Source: an uncultured Prevotellaceae bacterium
Lineage (GTDB): Bacteria > Bacteroidota > Bacteroidia > Bacteroidales > Muribaculaceae
Direction of reading: 5' to 3'
Assembly (NCBI GenBank): GCA_900322135.1
Contig: ONYP01000028.1
Span: 1 to 40,123 of the forward strand
Length of the DNA: 40,123 nucleotides
Shown: piece after piece, positions 8,823 through 16,593 of the stretch
Layout of the letters: each line of letters starts with the position of its first letter
Position numbering within the stretch: the stretch's first letter is position 1
The notes under the pieces: model-generated
What the model was told of the DNA's origin: nothing
Seen by the model: the letters and a program-made list of their open reading frames with translations, nothing else
Database searches by the model: none
Made by a program: the position numbers and the translations under genes

Positions 8823-9322
8823 ATTATATATTATTGGTTTTTTAATTTTTTAAAACTTTAAATTTAACTACAACTATTATGCCTGTTAATTGTGTTGAAA
8901 ACTTTTGGGGCGTCGATGCCCCGTTTGCAGTTATCAACCGATTATTAAAGTTATCTTGTGTTTATTGACAAGCCTAATGGCTGTACAATAGCACTTTCAC
9001 TACTTTATTAACAGGGTGTAAACAACCTGCAAAGTTAATAAATAATCCCCGATTTTTTTGTCAAAAGTTGATGAAAACCGTGTTTAAAGAGTAATTAAAT
9101 TTTAATGTTAACTTTTTTGGTGCTTTAGAAAAGAATGATAAGCACGATTGATTTGAATTTGTCAAGGATTTTTTATTGTTTTTTTTAAAACAGTTTTCAA
9201 CAGCAATTGACAGGGTTATTGACAAGTTGATTATTGCTCCGATTCATTTAGGGACAAATGTACAATAATGAGATGAGATAAATGTTGTACATTTGTGGTG
9301 AAATATCAACAAGTTTTGATCT
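8823..9322. other. AT-rich divergent intergenic region, nadA / RNA methyltransferase
   Basis: Five hundred bases without a gene. It contains a GGGGC/GCCCC hairpin (8907-8922) and a possible minus-strand promoter for nadA, -7 TAACTTTG at 9030-9037 with TTTG at 9062-9065 (a long 24-bp gap). It also has several sequences two mismatches from the DnaA-box consensus: TTATTGACA at 8962 and 9216, TTATTAACA at 9005, and TTTTCAACA at 9194 with its reverse complement at 8893. A palindromic promoter pair lies at 9254-9296. Confidence 0.5.
9254..9296. promoter_or_regulatory. Palindromic pair of -7 elements before the RNA methyltransferase
   Basis: A perfect 12-bp inverted repeat (ACAAATGTACAA, 9254-9265; TTGTACATTTGT, 9285-9296) places a TACATTTG -7 element on each strand (plus 9288-9295, minus 9255-9262). 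The plus-strand copy is 27 bp before the methyltransferase ATG and is the likely promoter. No good -33 TTTG is visible for either. Confidence 0.5.
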
Positions 9323-9859
9323 ATGGGACAGAAGAAGTCTATGCTGGAGCTGCACCGGGTGGGTGTAGAGGAATATAAAAAGGTGGAAAAACTGCCGGTG
9401 ACGGTGGTGCTTGACAATGTGCGCAGCGAGATGAACGTGGGTTCGGTGTTCCGCACAGCCGACGCTTTTCTCATGGAACGCATATTCTTGTGCGGCATCA
9501 CGCCGCAGCCGCCCAAGGCCGAAATCCACAAGACGGCTCTGGGTGCCGAGGAATCGGTCGCTTGGCAGTACTACCCCACTACACTCGCCGCTGTCGAACA
9601 ACTCAAGGCCGACGGCTACCTGGTGTGCAGCATCGAACAGGTGCACGACAGCGTGAGTCTTGAAAACTTTGTTATCGATAGCGGACAAAAACTGGCTATT
9701 GTACTAGGCAACGAGGTGAAAGGAGTGTCCCAGGAAGTGGTGGATGCCAGTGACCTGTGTGTTGAGGTGCCCCAGCATGGCACCAAACACTCCCTTAACA
9801 TATCATGCTGCGCTGCTATCGTGATGTGGCATGTTTATCAGTTAGAAGTTAGGAGTTAG
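9323..9859 (+). CDS. TrmH/SpoU-family RNA 2'-O-methyltransferase
   Basis: A 178-residue SPOUT enzyme that methylates a ribose 2'-OH in tRNA or rRNA using S-adenosylmethionine bound in a trefoil knot. The three SpoU motifs are in order: NVRSEMNVGSVFRTADAF (motif 1, about 32-49, with the catalytic-type Arg), LAIVLGNEVKGVSQEV (motif 2) and VPQHGTKHSLNISCCAAI (motif 3). It is a compact family member with no extra RNA-binding domain, so the exact target base cannot be stated. The gene stands alone and divergent to nadA. Its last codons and TAG stop lie inside a period-7 repeat array, so the C-terminal residues EVRS come from repeat sequence. Confidence 0.92.
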   Translation: MGQKKSMLELHRVGVEEYKKVEKLPVTVVLDNVRSEMNVGSVFRTADAFLMERIFLCGITPQPPKAEIHKTALGAEESVAWQYYPTTLAAVEQLKADGYLVCSIEQVHDSVSLENFVIDSGQKLAIVLGNEVKGVSQEVVDASDLCVEVPQHGTKHSLNISCCAAIVMWHVYQLEVRS

Positions 9860-9875
9860 AAGTTAGGAGTGATAG
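9841..9875. repeat. Period-7 array at the methyltransferase stop codon
   Basis: Five heptamers in register: GTTAGAA, GTTAGGA, GTTAGAA, GTTAGGA, GTGATAG. The TAG at 9857-9859 inside the third unit is the stop codon of the upstream gene. Confidence 0.75.
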
Positions 9876-10327
9876 ATCAGTCAGGAAAAAAGTTATTAAC
9901 AAGGGCTGAAATGTCGAAAAAAGGGCCTTTTATTATGATTCATCTTGAAAAATGTCGCCAAAAATTGTTAAATCAAGATTGTTAAATGGTGTTGTTTTTA
10001 ACATTTTGATTTGATTGATACTAATTTATTCAAAGTATAGAGATTTGAGCATTAATTCATCTGTCATTCAATCAATTATATGATAAAAGGTAATGATTTT
10101 CTTATTTTTTTACAAAATATTTACAAACCGCTCAAAAAGATAGAAAACAAGGGCATTTAGTTAAAATCTTCCATTTATATTGCCCGTTTCACATTTTTTG
10201 ACTAGTTTTGCATACTTGTAAAATATCGATAGCGGCTACCGAATAGTACCATCGAGACCTTACAAAACTAATGATAAAGAAACACATTTTTTAACTAATT
10301 GTATTAATTAATAAACATCACTATTTT
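9876..10327 (+). other. Upstream region of the first SusC operon
   Basis: About 450 AT-rich bases with no gene. The near end holds the SusC promoter (10180-10210) and a leader of about 110 nt. I see no start codon with coding character and no recognisable riboswitch. Confidence 0.6.
10180..10210 (+). promoter_or_regulatory. Promoter of SusC operon 1
   Basis: A -7 TAGTTTTG (10203-10210) lies 20 bp after an imperfect -33 (aTTG, ending at 10182). The sequence just after the -7, GCATACTTG, recurs in modified form after the -7 of the other two SusC promoters, supporting the assignment. Confidence 0.55.
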
Positions 10328-13300
10328 ATGAAGAAGCTATTTCTGCTGCTGATAGCCATTTGTGCTATCTCTCTGGGCATGAGTGCCCAACAAGTAGTGA
10401 GGGGACAAGTGACCGACGCCAACGGTGAGCCGCTGATTGGTGCCACGGTACAGCCCATTGGCGGAGGAAACGGCGCGGCCACCGACATCAACGGTGAGTT
10501 CTCGCTGAGTCTTCCCTACAATGTGAAGACCCTCAAGGTTTCGTATGTGGGTTACAAGACCCAAGAATTACCTGTTCAGCCCAACATGGCCATTACCCTG
10601 ACCGATAATGGTACTGTTCTGGACGATGTGATGGTAGTTGCCTACGGTACTGCTAAGAAGACATCGTATACCGGTTCGGCTGAGGCTGTGTCCAACAAGA
10701 AACTGGAGTTGCGTCCTGTTACCGACGCTACCAAGGCCCTCGAGGGTAACGTAGCCGGTCTGCAGGTAACCAGCGCTTCAGGTCAGCCTGGTTCATCGCC
10801 CAACATTCAGATCCGTGGTTACGGCTCGATCAACGCTTACAGCACCCCGTTGTATGTAGTTGATGGTGCGCCCTTCGATGGCAACCTGAGTTCGATCAAC
10901 CCGTCTGATATCGAGTCGATGACCGTCCTGAAGGATGCAAGTGCAGCCGCTCTGTATGGTGCCCGTGGTGCTAACGGTGTCGTAATGATTACCACCAAGA
11001 AGGGTGTTGAAGGCCGCAGCAATGTGATGTGGCGTTCGACCTTCGGTTGGTCATCGCGTGCTACCAAGCGTTATCAGCATGTTGACCAGAAGGAGTTTGT
11101 ACAGTTGGTTTACGAGGCCCTGCGCAACGAGGCTCTCGACAATGGCAACAGTTGGACCGCTGCCGAGAATATCGCCCGCGCCAGCCTGAGCAGCCAACTC
11201 GGTGGCGAGCAGTACAATCCCTTCAAGAACTACACTTGGGAAACCCTTATTGACCCCGCTACCGGTCAAGTTCGTGCCGATGCCCAGAGCGCATGGGACG
11301 AGGACTGGTATGACAGCATAATCCGCAACAACGCCTTCCGTCACGAGCACCAGTTGCAGGTGACCGGTGGTAGCGAGCATGCACAGTACATGATGTCGTT
11401 GGGTTACCTGAACGAGGACGGTATCCTGAAGACCACCAACTATGAGCGTTACACCGGCCGTGCCAACATCACCAGCCAGATCACTGATTGGTTGGGCGCC
11501 AACATCAATGTTTCGTTGGCTCACGCCATGCAGAACTTCAATGACTATGACGGTACCAGCACCAGTAACCCCTGGTACACCGCACAGTTCATCAACCCGC
11601 TGCTGCCCGTTTACCTGAAGGACATCAACGGTAACACTGTTAATGATGCCGAAGGCAATGTACAGTATGACTGGGGTGAGGCCACTCCTTACGGCACCCG
11701 TCCCGGCTCGATGACCGACTTCTCGTCACTGGGTATGCTGATGCTCGATAAGGCATGGGCTAAGCGCGATGTTGCCGGTCTGCGCACCGGCCTCGTGCTG
11801 GGTAGCGACCTGGCCAAGTACGGCTGGCGTCAGGGCATCAAGTTGGCTGTGAACTTCAGCATGGACTATGTGAACCGCAACAACACCAAATATATGAACT
11901 CTCAGCACGGTAACCAGGCTAGCGCCGGTGGTCTGCTTGAGAAGTACAATCGCCGCACCCAGAGTTACACCTTCAACCAGTTGTTGACTTGGGACCGCAG
12001 TTTCGGTGACCACACCATCGGCCTGTTGCTGGGTCATGAGTGGTATGCCTATGAGTACAGCTATCTGGTAGCTGGCAAGACCAACCTCGTTGACGGTATC
12101 TACGAGTTGCGTCCCGCCACCACCCTGCTGGAGGCTGACTCCTACAGCGACAAGTACCGCATCGACTCCTACCTGGGTCGTATCAACTATAACTTCGCCG
12201 GTCGCTACTTCCTGAGCGGTTCGCTGCGTCAGGACAAGTCGTCGCGCTTCCACCCCGACCACAACAAGGGTACCTTCTGGAGTGTCGGTGCCAACTGGCG
12301 TGTATCAGGTGAGAAGTTCATGCAGAACGTGGGTTGGGTAAACAACCTGTCTGTAAAGGCCAGCTATGGTGAGCAGGGTAACGATATGCTCCAGACCTAC
12401 TACGCTTGGCAGTCACTCTATGACCTGTCTTACAGCAATGCTACCAACATTGGTGCTTTGATTTCTTCGCTCGAGAACCAGAAGGTATCTTGGGAGAAGA
12501 GCCAGAACTTCAATGCAGGCTTTGACGCTATCCTGTTCAACCACCGCTTGCAGTTGAACGTTGACTTCTACAACCGTCTGACCAAGAACATGCTGCTCAA
12601 CCGTCCCATGGCATTGTCGACCGGTTTCACCGGCTTCATGGACAATGTGGGCGACATGCGCAACCGTGGTGTCGAGGGTTCGATCCGCATCACCCCCGTC
12701 CGCACTGCCGACTTTGAGTGGAACATCACCGCAATGGCTACCCACAACAAGAACAAAGTCATCAAGTTGACCGATGAGGCTCCCGAGTTGATCAGCGGCG
12801 TTCGCGTGATCAAGGAAGGTATGCCCATCTACACCTATTATATGCCTAAGAGCGCTGGTGTTGACCCGTCGAACGGTCACTCACTGTACTGGGCTTATGA
12901 GAAGGACGATGACGGTAACATGGTTCCTGGCAGTGAGTACATCACCGATAGCTACTCCCTTGCTAACACCTGCAAGTACTACCAGGGTAGCCGTCAGCCG
13001 GACATCTTTGGTTCTCTTGGAACTGACTTCTCTTGGAAGGGTCTGACCCTGAGCGTGCTGACTACCTATTCACTGGGTGGTAAGGTATTTGACGGCCTGT
13101 ACCAGAGCGATATGAACCTGTGGTACCTGAGCTCGACCTGGAACAAGAACATGATGCGCCGTTGGCAGAAGCCCGGTGACGTGACCGACGTTCCCCGCTC
13201 GACCATCGCCGAGTCGATTGCTAACACCGACCGTTTCCTGATCGATGCTAGTTACTTCGCTATCAAGAACATCACCCTGGCCTATGCTCTGCCCGCATCG

Positions 13301-14023
13301 TGGGTTAACAAGATTGGTATGACCGGTGCCCGTATCTTCGGTTCGGTTGATAACCTGGCCCTGTGGACACACCTCGACGGTATGGATCCCCAGTACAACT
13401 TCTCTGGTGGTACCGACTATGACTACAGCCCCAACAAGACCTACACCGTAGGTATCGAGTTGAACTTCGGTAAGAGCTACGCAGCTGCCGCTCCCGCTGC
13501 CAATGTCAATCTGCTGAACAGCCAGATCAATGACCTGCGCGCTCAGCTGGCCGACGCTCAGGGTGCCGCTGCCGACGCTAACAGCCGTCTTGCTCAGCTG
13601 CAGGGTGACCTGGATGCCGCTAACCGCGCACTGGCCAACTGCCGCAACGACCTGAACGCTGCCAAGAATGTTGCTCCCAAGGTGGTAGACAACAGCAAGC
13701 AGTACATGAACATCCTGGTTCACTTCCCCAAGAGTGGTACCGCTATCACCGCTGACCAGCGTGCCAATGTAGAGCGCGTTGCTGCTTACCTGAAGAGCCA
13801 TCCCGAGGCTACCTGCGTGATCAAGGGTTATGCTTCTCCCGAGGGTAAGGAAGATGTGAACATCAAGCTCGCTAACGGCCGTGCCGCCAGCGTGAAGGAT
13901 ATGCTCGTCAAGAAGTATGGTATCGCAGCCAACCGCATCAACGCCGCTGGCCAGGGTATCAGCAACATGTTTGACGAATTGAGCTGGAACCGTGTTTCGA
14001 TTTGCGAAATCATTGTTAAGTAA
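10328..14023 (+). CDS. SusC/RagA TonB-dependent transporter with coiled-coil and OmpA-like C-terminus (SusC-1)
   Basis: A 1231-residue outer-membrane importer. In order: signal peptide (1-20, before QQVVRGQVTD); a carboxypeptidase-regulatory-like domain (about 22-105); a TonB-box-like stretch (LDDVMVVAYG); the plug with SusC signatures (LYVVDGAPF, DIESMTVLKDASAAALYG, GANGVVMITTKKG); and a 22-strand-type barrel ending near residue 1050 (TYTVGIELNFG). A normal SusC stops there. This one continues with an Ala-rich linker, a heptad-patterned helix (about 1060-1112: LLNSQINDLRAQLADAQG onward, with one Cys) and an OmpA-like domain (about 1122-1231: MNILVHFP, GYASPEG, GRAASVKDML, WNRVSICEI). The extension should be periplasmic and bind or approach peptidoglycan. 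The codon use (GGT, AAG, CTG, CGT) suggests high expression. Its SusD partner follows in 54 bp. The substrate is unknown. Confidence 0.93.
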   Translation: MKKLFLLLIAICAISLGMSAQQVVRGQVTDANGEPLIGATVQPIGGGNGAATDINGEFSLSLPYNVKTLKVSYVGYKTQELPVQPNMAITLTDNGTVLDDVMVVAYGTAKKTSYTGSAEAVSNKKLELRPVTDATKALEGNVAGLQVTSASGQPGSSPNIQIRGYGSINAYSTPLYVVDGAPFDGNLSSINPSDIESMTVLKDASAAALYGARGANGVVMITTKKGVEGRSNVMWRSTFGWSSRATKRYQHVDQKEFVQLVYEALRNEALDNGNSWTAAENIARASLSSQLGGEQYNPFKNYTWETLIDPATGQVRADAQSAWDEDWYDSIIRNNAFRHEHQLQVTGGSEHAQYMMSLGYLNEDGILKTTNYERYTGRANITSQITDWLGANINVSLAHAMQNFNDYDGTSTSNPWYTAQFINPLLPVYLKDINGNTVNDAEGNVQYDWGEATPYGTRPGSMTDFSSLGMLMLDKAWAKRDVAGLRTGLVLGSDLAKYGWRQGIKLAVNFSMDYVNRNNTKYMNSQHGNQASAGGLLEKYNRRTQSYTFNQLLTWDRSFGDHTIGLLLGHEWYAYEYSYLVAGKTNLVDGIYELRPATTLLEADSYSDKYRIDSYLGRINYNFAGRYFLSGSLRQDKSSRFHPDHNKGTFWSVGANWRVSGEKFMQNVGWVNNLSVKASYGEQGNDMLQTYYAWQSLYDLSYSNATNIGALISSLENQKVSWEKSQNFNAGFDAILFNHRLQLNVDFYNRLTKNMLLNRPMALSTGFTGFMDNVGDMRNRGVEGSIRITPVRTADFEWNITAMATHNKNKVIKLTDEAPELISGVRVIKEGMPIYTYYMPKSAGVDPSNGHSLYWAYEKDDDGNMVPGSEYITDSYSLANTCKYYQGSRQPDIFGSLGTDFSWKGLTLSVLTTYSLGGKVFDGLYQSDMNLWYLSSTWNKNMMRRWQKPGDVTDVPRSTIAESIANTDRFLIDASYFAIKNITLAYALPASWVNKIGMTGARIFGSVDNLALWTHLDGMDPQYNFSGGTDYDYSPNKTYTVGIELNFGKSYAAAAPAANVNLLNSQINDLRAQLADAQGAAADANSRLAQLQGDLDAANRALANCRNDLNAAKNVAPKVVDNSKQYMNILVHFPKSGTAITADQRANVERVAAYLKSHPEATCVIKGYASPEGKEDVNIKLANGRAASVKDMLVKKYGIAANRINAAGQGISNMFDELSWNRVSICEIIVK

Positions 14024-14077
14024 TCCCGAGACAAGGTTTAGATATTATATTCATCATTATTTAATAAGGATATAAAC

Positions 14078-15625
14078 ATGAAAAAGATATTTAAATATTT
14101 GTTGATTGGACTGTTTGGTGTGGCTTGCCTGACCTCCTGCGACAGCGAATTGCTGGAGACCCAGCCCACCGACTCCATGTCGGGAGCAACCTTCATGAGC
14201 GACGCCACCAAGGCGTTGATCCCCCTGAACGGTATCTACCGCTCGATGTACACCGCCGGCTGGTCGACCACCGGCAATACCCACCAGTGCTTCGGTATCA
14301 GTGCCTATAACCTGATGGCCGAGGTAATGGGTGACGACTTCATCATGGGTGCCCAGGGTTCGGGCTGGTTCTGGTTTGACGCAGCCTATAATGTAAAGGG
14401 CCGTTTCACCTCCAGCTCCTGGCGCAGCTATGACCTGTGGATGGCCTACTACACCTGGATTGCCAATGCCAACTACATCATCGCCGCCGAGGAGACCATG
14501 GAAGGCTCTGAGGCCGATGTAGCCTATGTGATTGGTCAGGCTTATGCTATCCGTGCCTACAGTTACTTCATGCTGGCACAGACCTTTGCCCGTAACTACA
14601 ACTTCAGCAACGATCCTTGTGTGCCCATCTATAATGAGCCCACCATGACCACCACTACTGGTCAGCCTCGTGCAACTGTAAGTGAGGTTTATGCTCAGAT
14701 TGACAGCGACATTGACAAGGCCCTCACGCTGCTGGCCAAGTCGCCCGCTCAGCGTCATCCCAGCCACATGAGCTATGCTGTGGCTCTGGGTATCAAGTCC
14801 CGTATCTGCCTCGTTGAGGAGAAGTGGGATGCTGCCCTCGATGCTGCCAAGAATGCTATTGCCGTCAGTGGCAAGAAGATTCAGACTGTTGATGCCAGCG
14901 CATTTGCTCCCAACAAGGCCAACTTCATCAACTCTGTTGGCCAGGGTAATGTAATGTGGGGTGCTCAGATCGTGAGCGACCAGGCTGGTATGTATGCTTC
15001 GTTGATGACCCACATGAGCGGTACCGCTCCTTACGGTGAGCGTGCTCCCAAGCAGATCTCGGCATGGCTTTACAGCAAGATGAAATCCACCGACACCCGT
15101 CGTGCATGGTGGAATCCTGCTGAGAACTACCTGCAGAAGAAGTTTGAGTTCTCCAACGAGCAGACCTGGGAAGGTGACTACATCTGGATGCGTGTTGAGG
15201 AGATGTACCTCAATGCCGCCGAGGCTGCTTGCCACAAGGGTGACGACGCTACTGCCAAGCAGTACCTGATGGCTCTGATGGAGAAGCGTGATGCTAGTTA
15301 CTCGACCGAGAAGAGTGGTCACGAACTGGCAACTATCACTACCAATGAAACCGGTTCGCTGCTTGAGGAAATCCTCATCCAGCGCCGTATCGAGCTGTGG
15401 GGCGAGGATGGCCGTATCTACACCATCCGCCGCTTGCACCAGGGTTTTGTTCGTCCCGAGTCTTACGGTTGGCCCAGCGGCCTGCTGCTGCTCACCCATA
15501 CTCAGGCCATGCAGGATCCCGCCAGCTACCTGTGGGTACTCACGATTCCTCAGGCCGAGTTTGACGGCAATATCAACATGGATGTTGCTAAGGACCAGAA
15601 CCCCGTTGGTGACTATCCTGAGTAA
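14078..15625 (+). CDS. SusD/RagB-family substrate-binding lipoprotein (SusD-1)
   Basis: A 515-residue lipoprotein forming the extracellular lid of SusC-1. The signal peptide ends in the lipobox LTSC (acylated Cys21), followed by DSE, an acidic surface-export signal typical of Bacteroidetes. SusD-type TPR helices are visible (AYVIGQAYAIRAYSYFMLAQTF; EMYLNAAEAACHKGDDATAKQYL), as is the C-terminal region ILIQRRIELWGEDGRIYTIRR. It is translated from an ATG after an AAGGA-like stretch (14065-14070) 54 bp beyond SusC-1, so it is co-transcribed. No carbohydrate-active enzyme follows, so the ligand cannot be inferred. Confidence 0.93.
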   Translation: MKKIFKYLLIGLFGVACLTSCDSELLETQPTDSMSGATFMSDATKALIPLNGIYRSMYTAGWSTTGNTHQCFGISAYNLMAEVMGDDFIMGAQGSGWFWFDAAYNVKGRFTSSSWRSYDLWMAYYTWIANANYIIAAEETMEGSEADVAYVIGQAYAIRAYSYFMLAQTFARNYNFSNDPCVPIYNEPTMTTTTGQPRATVSEVYAQIDSDIDKALTLLAKSPAQRHPSHMSYAVALGIKSRICLVEEKWDAALDAAKNAIAVSGKKIQTVDASAFAPNKANFINSVGQGNVMWGAQIVSDQAGMYASLMTHMSGTAPYGERAPKQISAWLYSKMKSTDTRRAWWNPAENYLQKKFEFSNEQTWEGDYIWMRVEEMYLNAAEAACHKGDDATAKQYLMALMEKRDASYSTEKSGHELATITTNETGSLLEEILIQRRIELWGEDGRIYTIRRLHQGFVRPESYGWPSGLLLLTHTQAMQDPASYLWVLTIPQAEFDGNINMDVAKDQNPVGDYPE

Positions 15626-15658
15626 AGAATGTTTAATCTCATTAACTAATTGAATATT

Positions 15659-16462
15659 ATGAAATTAGGTAAATATATTTTAGGATTGGCACTCGTTGCT
15701 GCTTGCTTGACCAGCTGCGATACCGACAATATCGGTGCCATCTATGAGCCCAAGGTGGAGAACATCAGTTTCATGGTGGAAGAACAGAGCGCGCTGACCA
15801 AGGATGCTTCTATCGAGGTGCCTGTTGCCATCAGCCGTGCTATGACCGATGCTGCTTATACGGCCAGTATCACCTTGGAGAATGCAACTCCCGGAATGTC
15901 TCTGAAGAGCAATCAAGTGACCTTTGCCCCGAAGGAGGGTATTGCCTATGCCACTGTTGTGGTAAGCAATATGGAGCCTGGAAATCTGTACACAGGTACA
16001 ATTAATCTGTCTGCCGCTGACGCAGCAACAGGTAACACCGAGTTTGGTGAGCAGATCACCTCAACCACCGTTAAGGTTCATTGTGACTACAACTGGGTTG
16101 ATGCTGGTATGTGCCACTTCATTGACTACAACTGGGAAGATGGCTGGGAGGCCGATGTTCCTGTAATCAATGCTGAGCGCACCAACATCTATCGCATCGT
16201 TGATCCTTGTCAGGTAATCTATGGTGATGCCAACGGTACCTACTTTGAGTTCCGACTCAACCAGGATGGCAGCATCACTGTTCCCGAGGGCTATTGGAAC
16301 CTCAATTACTGGGGATACAAGTGCTACTATGACAGTGATCCCGAAGGCTATGGTGACTACTGCTACGTTGTTCAAGATGGTCACACCTACAACGTGAACC
16401 ACCTGCTCGTGAACGGTAGCAACATGTACATTGGTCGCTTCGTGTTCACCTATCCGCTGTAA
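15659..16462 (+). CDS. Surface lipoprotein of the SusCD-1 operon, function unknown
   Basis: A 267-residue lipoprotein with lipobox LTSC (Cys20) followed by DTDN. A start at the TTG at 15650 would add three residues; the ATG at 15659 gives a standard lipoprotein signal (MKLGKYILGLALVAACLTSC) and is preferred. Residues about 35-130 have the pattern of a Calx-beta/DUF1735-like beta sandwich (conserved ...SIEVPVAISRA... and ...VTFAPKEG...). The second half is rich in Tyr, Trp and Asp and unassigned. As the third gene of a SusCD operon it occupies the place of SusE/SusF-type surface glycan-binding proteins, so a binding role at the cell surface is the likeliest inference. A strong terminator follows. 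Confidence 0.75.
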   Translation: MKLGKYILGLALVAACLTSCDTDNIGAIYEPKVENISFMVEEQSALTKDASIEVPVAISRAMTDAAYTASITLENATPGMSLKSNQVTFAPKEGIAYATVVVSNMEPGNLYTGTINLSAADAATGNTEFGEQITSTTVKVHCDYNWVDAGMCHFIDYNWEDGWEADVPVINAERTNIYRIVDPCQVIYGDANGTYFEFRLNQDGSITVPEGYWNLNYWGYKCYYDSDPEGYGDYCYVVQDGHTYNVNHLLVNGSNMYIGRFVFTYPL

Positions 16463-16502
16463 TCAGCAGATAAGTTCTTAAACAGAACATAATCCACATC
16501 GC

Positions 16503-16538
16503 AAGGGTGGGCGCTCCCTCGAGGAGTCGCCCACCCTT
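16503..16538 (+). terminator. Terminator of SusCD operon 1
   Basis: An 11-bp perfect stem AAGGGTGGGCG / CGCCCACCCTT with an inner CTCC/GGAG stem is followed by a T-rich tail (CGTCTATTTT). It lies 40 bp after the last gene of the operon. Confidence 0.85.
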
Positions 16539-16545
16539 CGTCTAT

Positions 16546-16576
16546 TTTGGAGATTTGAAGGAAAATCGTATCTTTG
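16546..16576 (+). promoter_or_regulatory. Promoter of the MscS-type channel gene
   Basis: A -33 TTTG (16546-16549), a 19-bp spacer and a -7 TATCTTTG (16569-16576) form a canonical Bacteroidetes promoter 17 bp before the ATG at 16594. The position fixes the start codon, since the longer reading frame would begin inside the preceding terminator. Confidence 0.75.
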
Positions 16577-16593
16577 CCGCCACAATTCCAATC

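Noticed and set aside
8823-9030. Riboswitch in the nadA leader
   Set aside because: Only one short GC hairpin is visible and no known NAD-responsive motif could be matched by eye.
9841-9875. CRISPR-like or VNTR reading of the heptamer arrays
   Set aside because: Units are only 7 bp with no spacers, so this is not a CRISPR array.
15650-15658. TTG start for the lipoprotein after SusD-1
   Set aside because: The ATG nine bases later gives the normal lipoprotein signal start.
16507-16593. Longer N-terminus for the MscS-type channel
   Set aside because: The extra 29 codons overlap the preceding terminator and the promoter; the start at 16594 gives a proper signal peptide.
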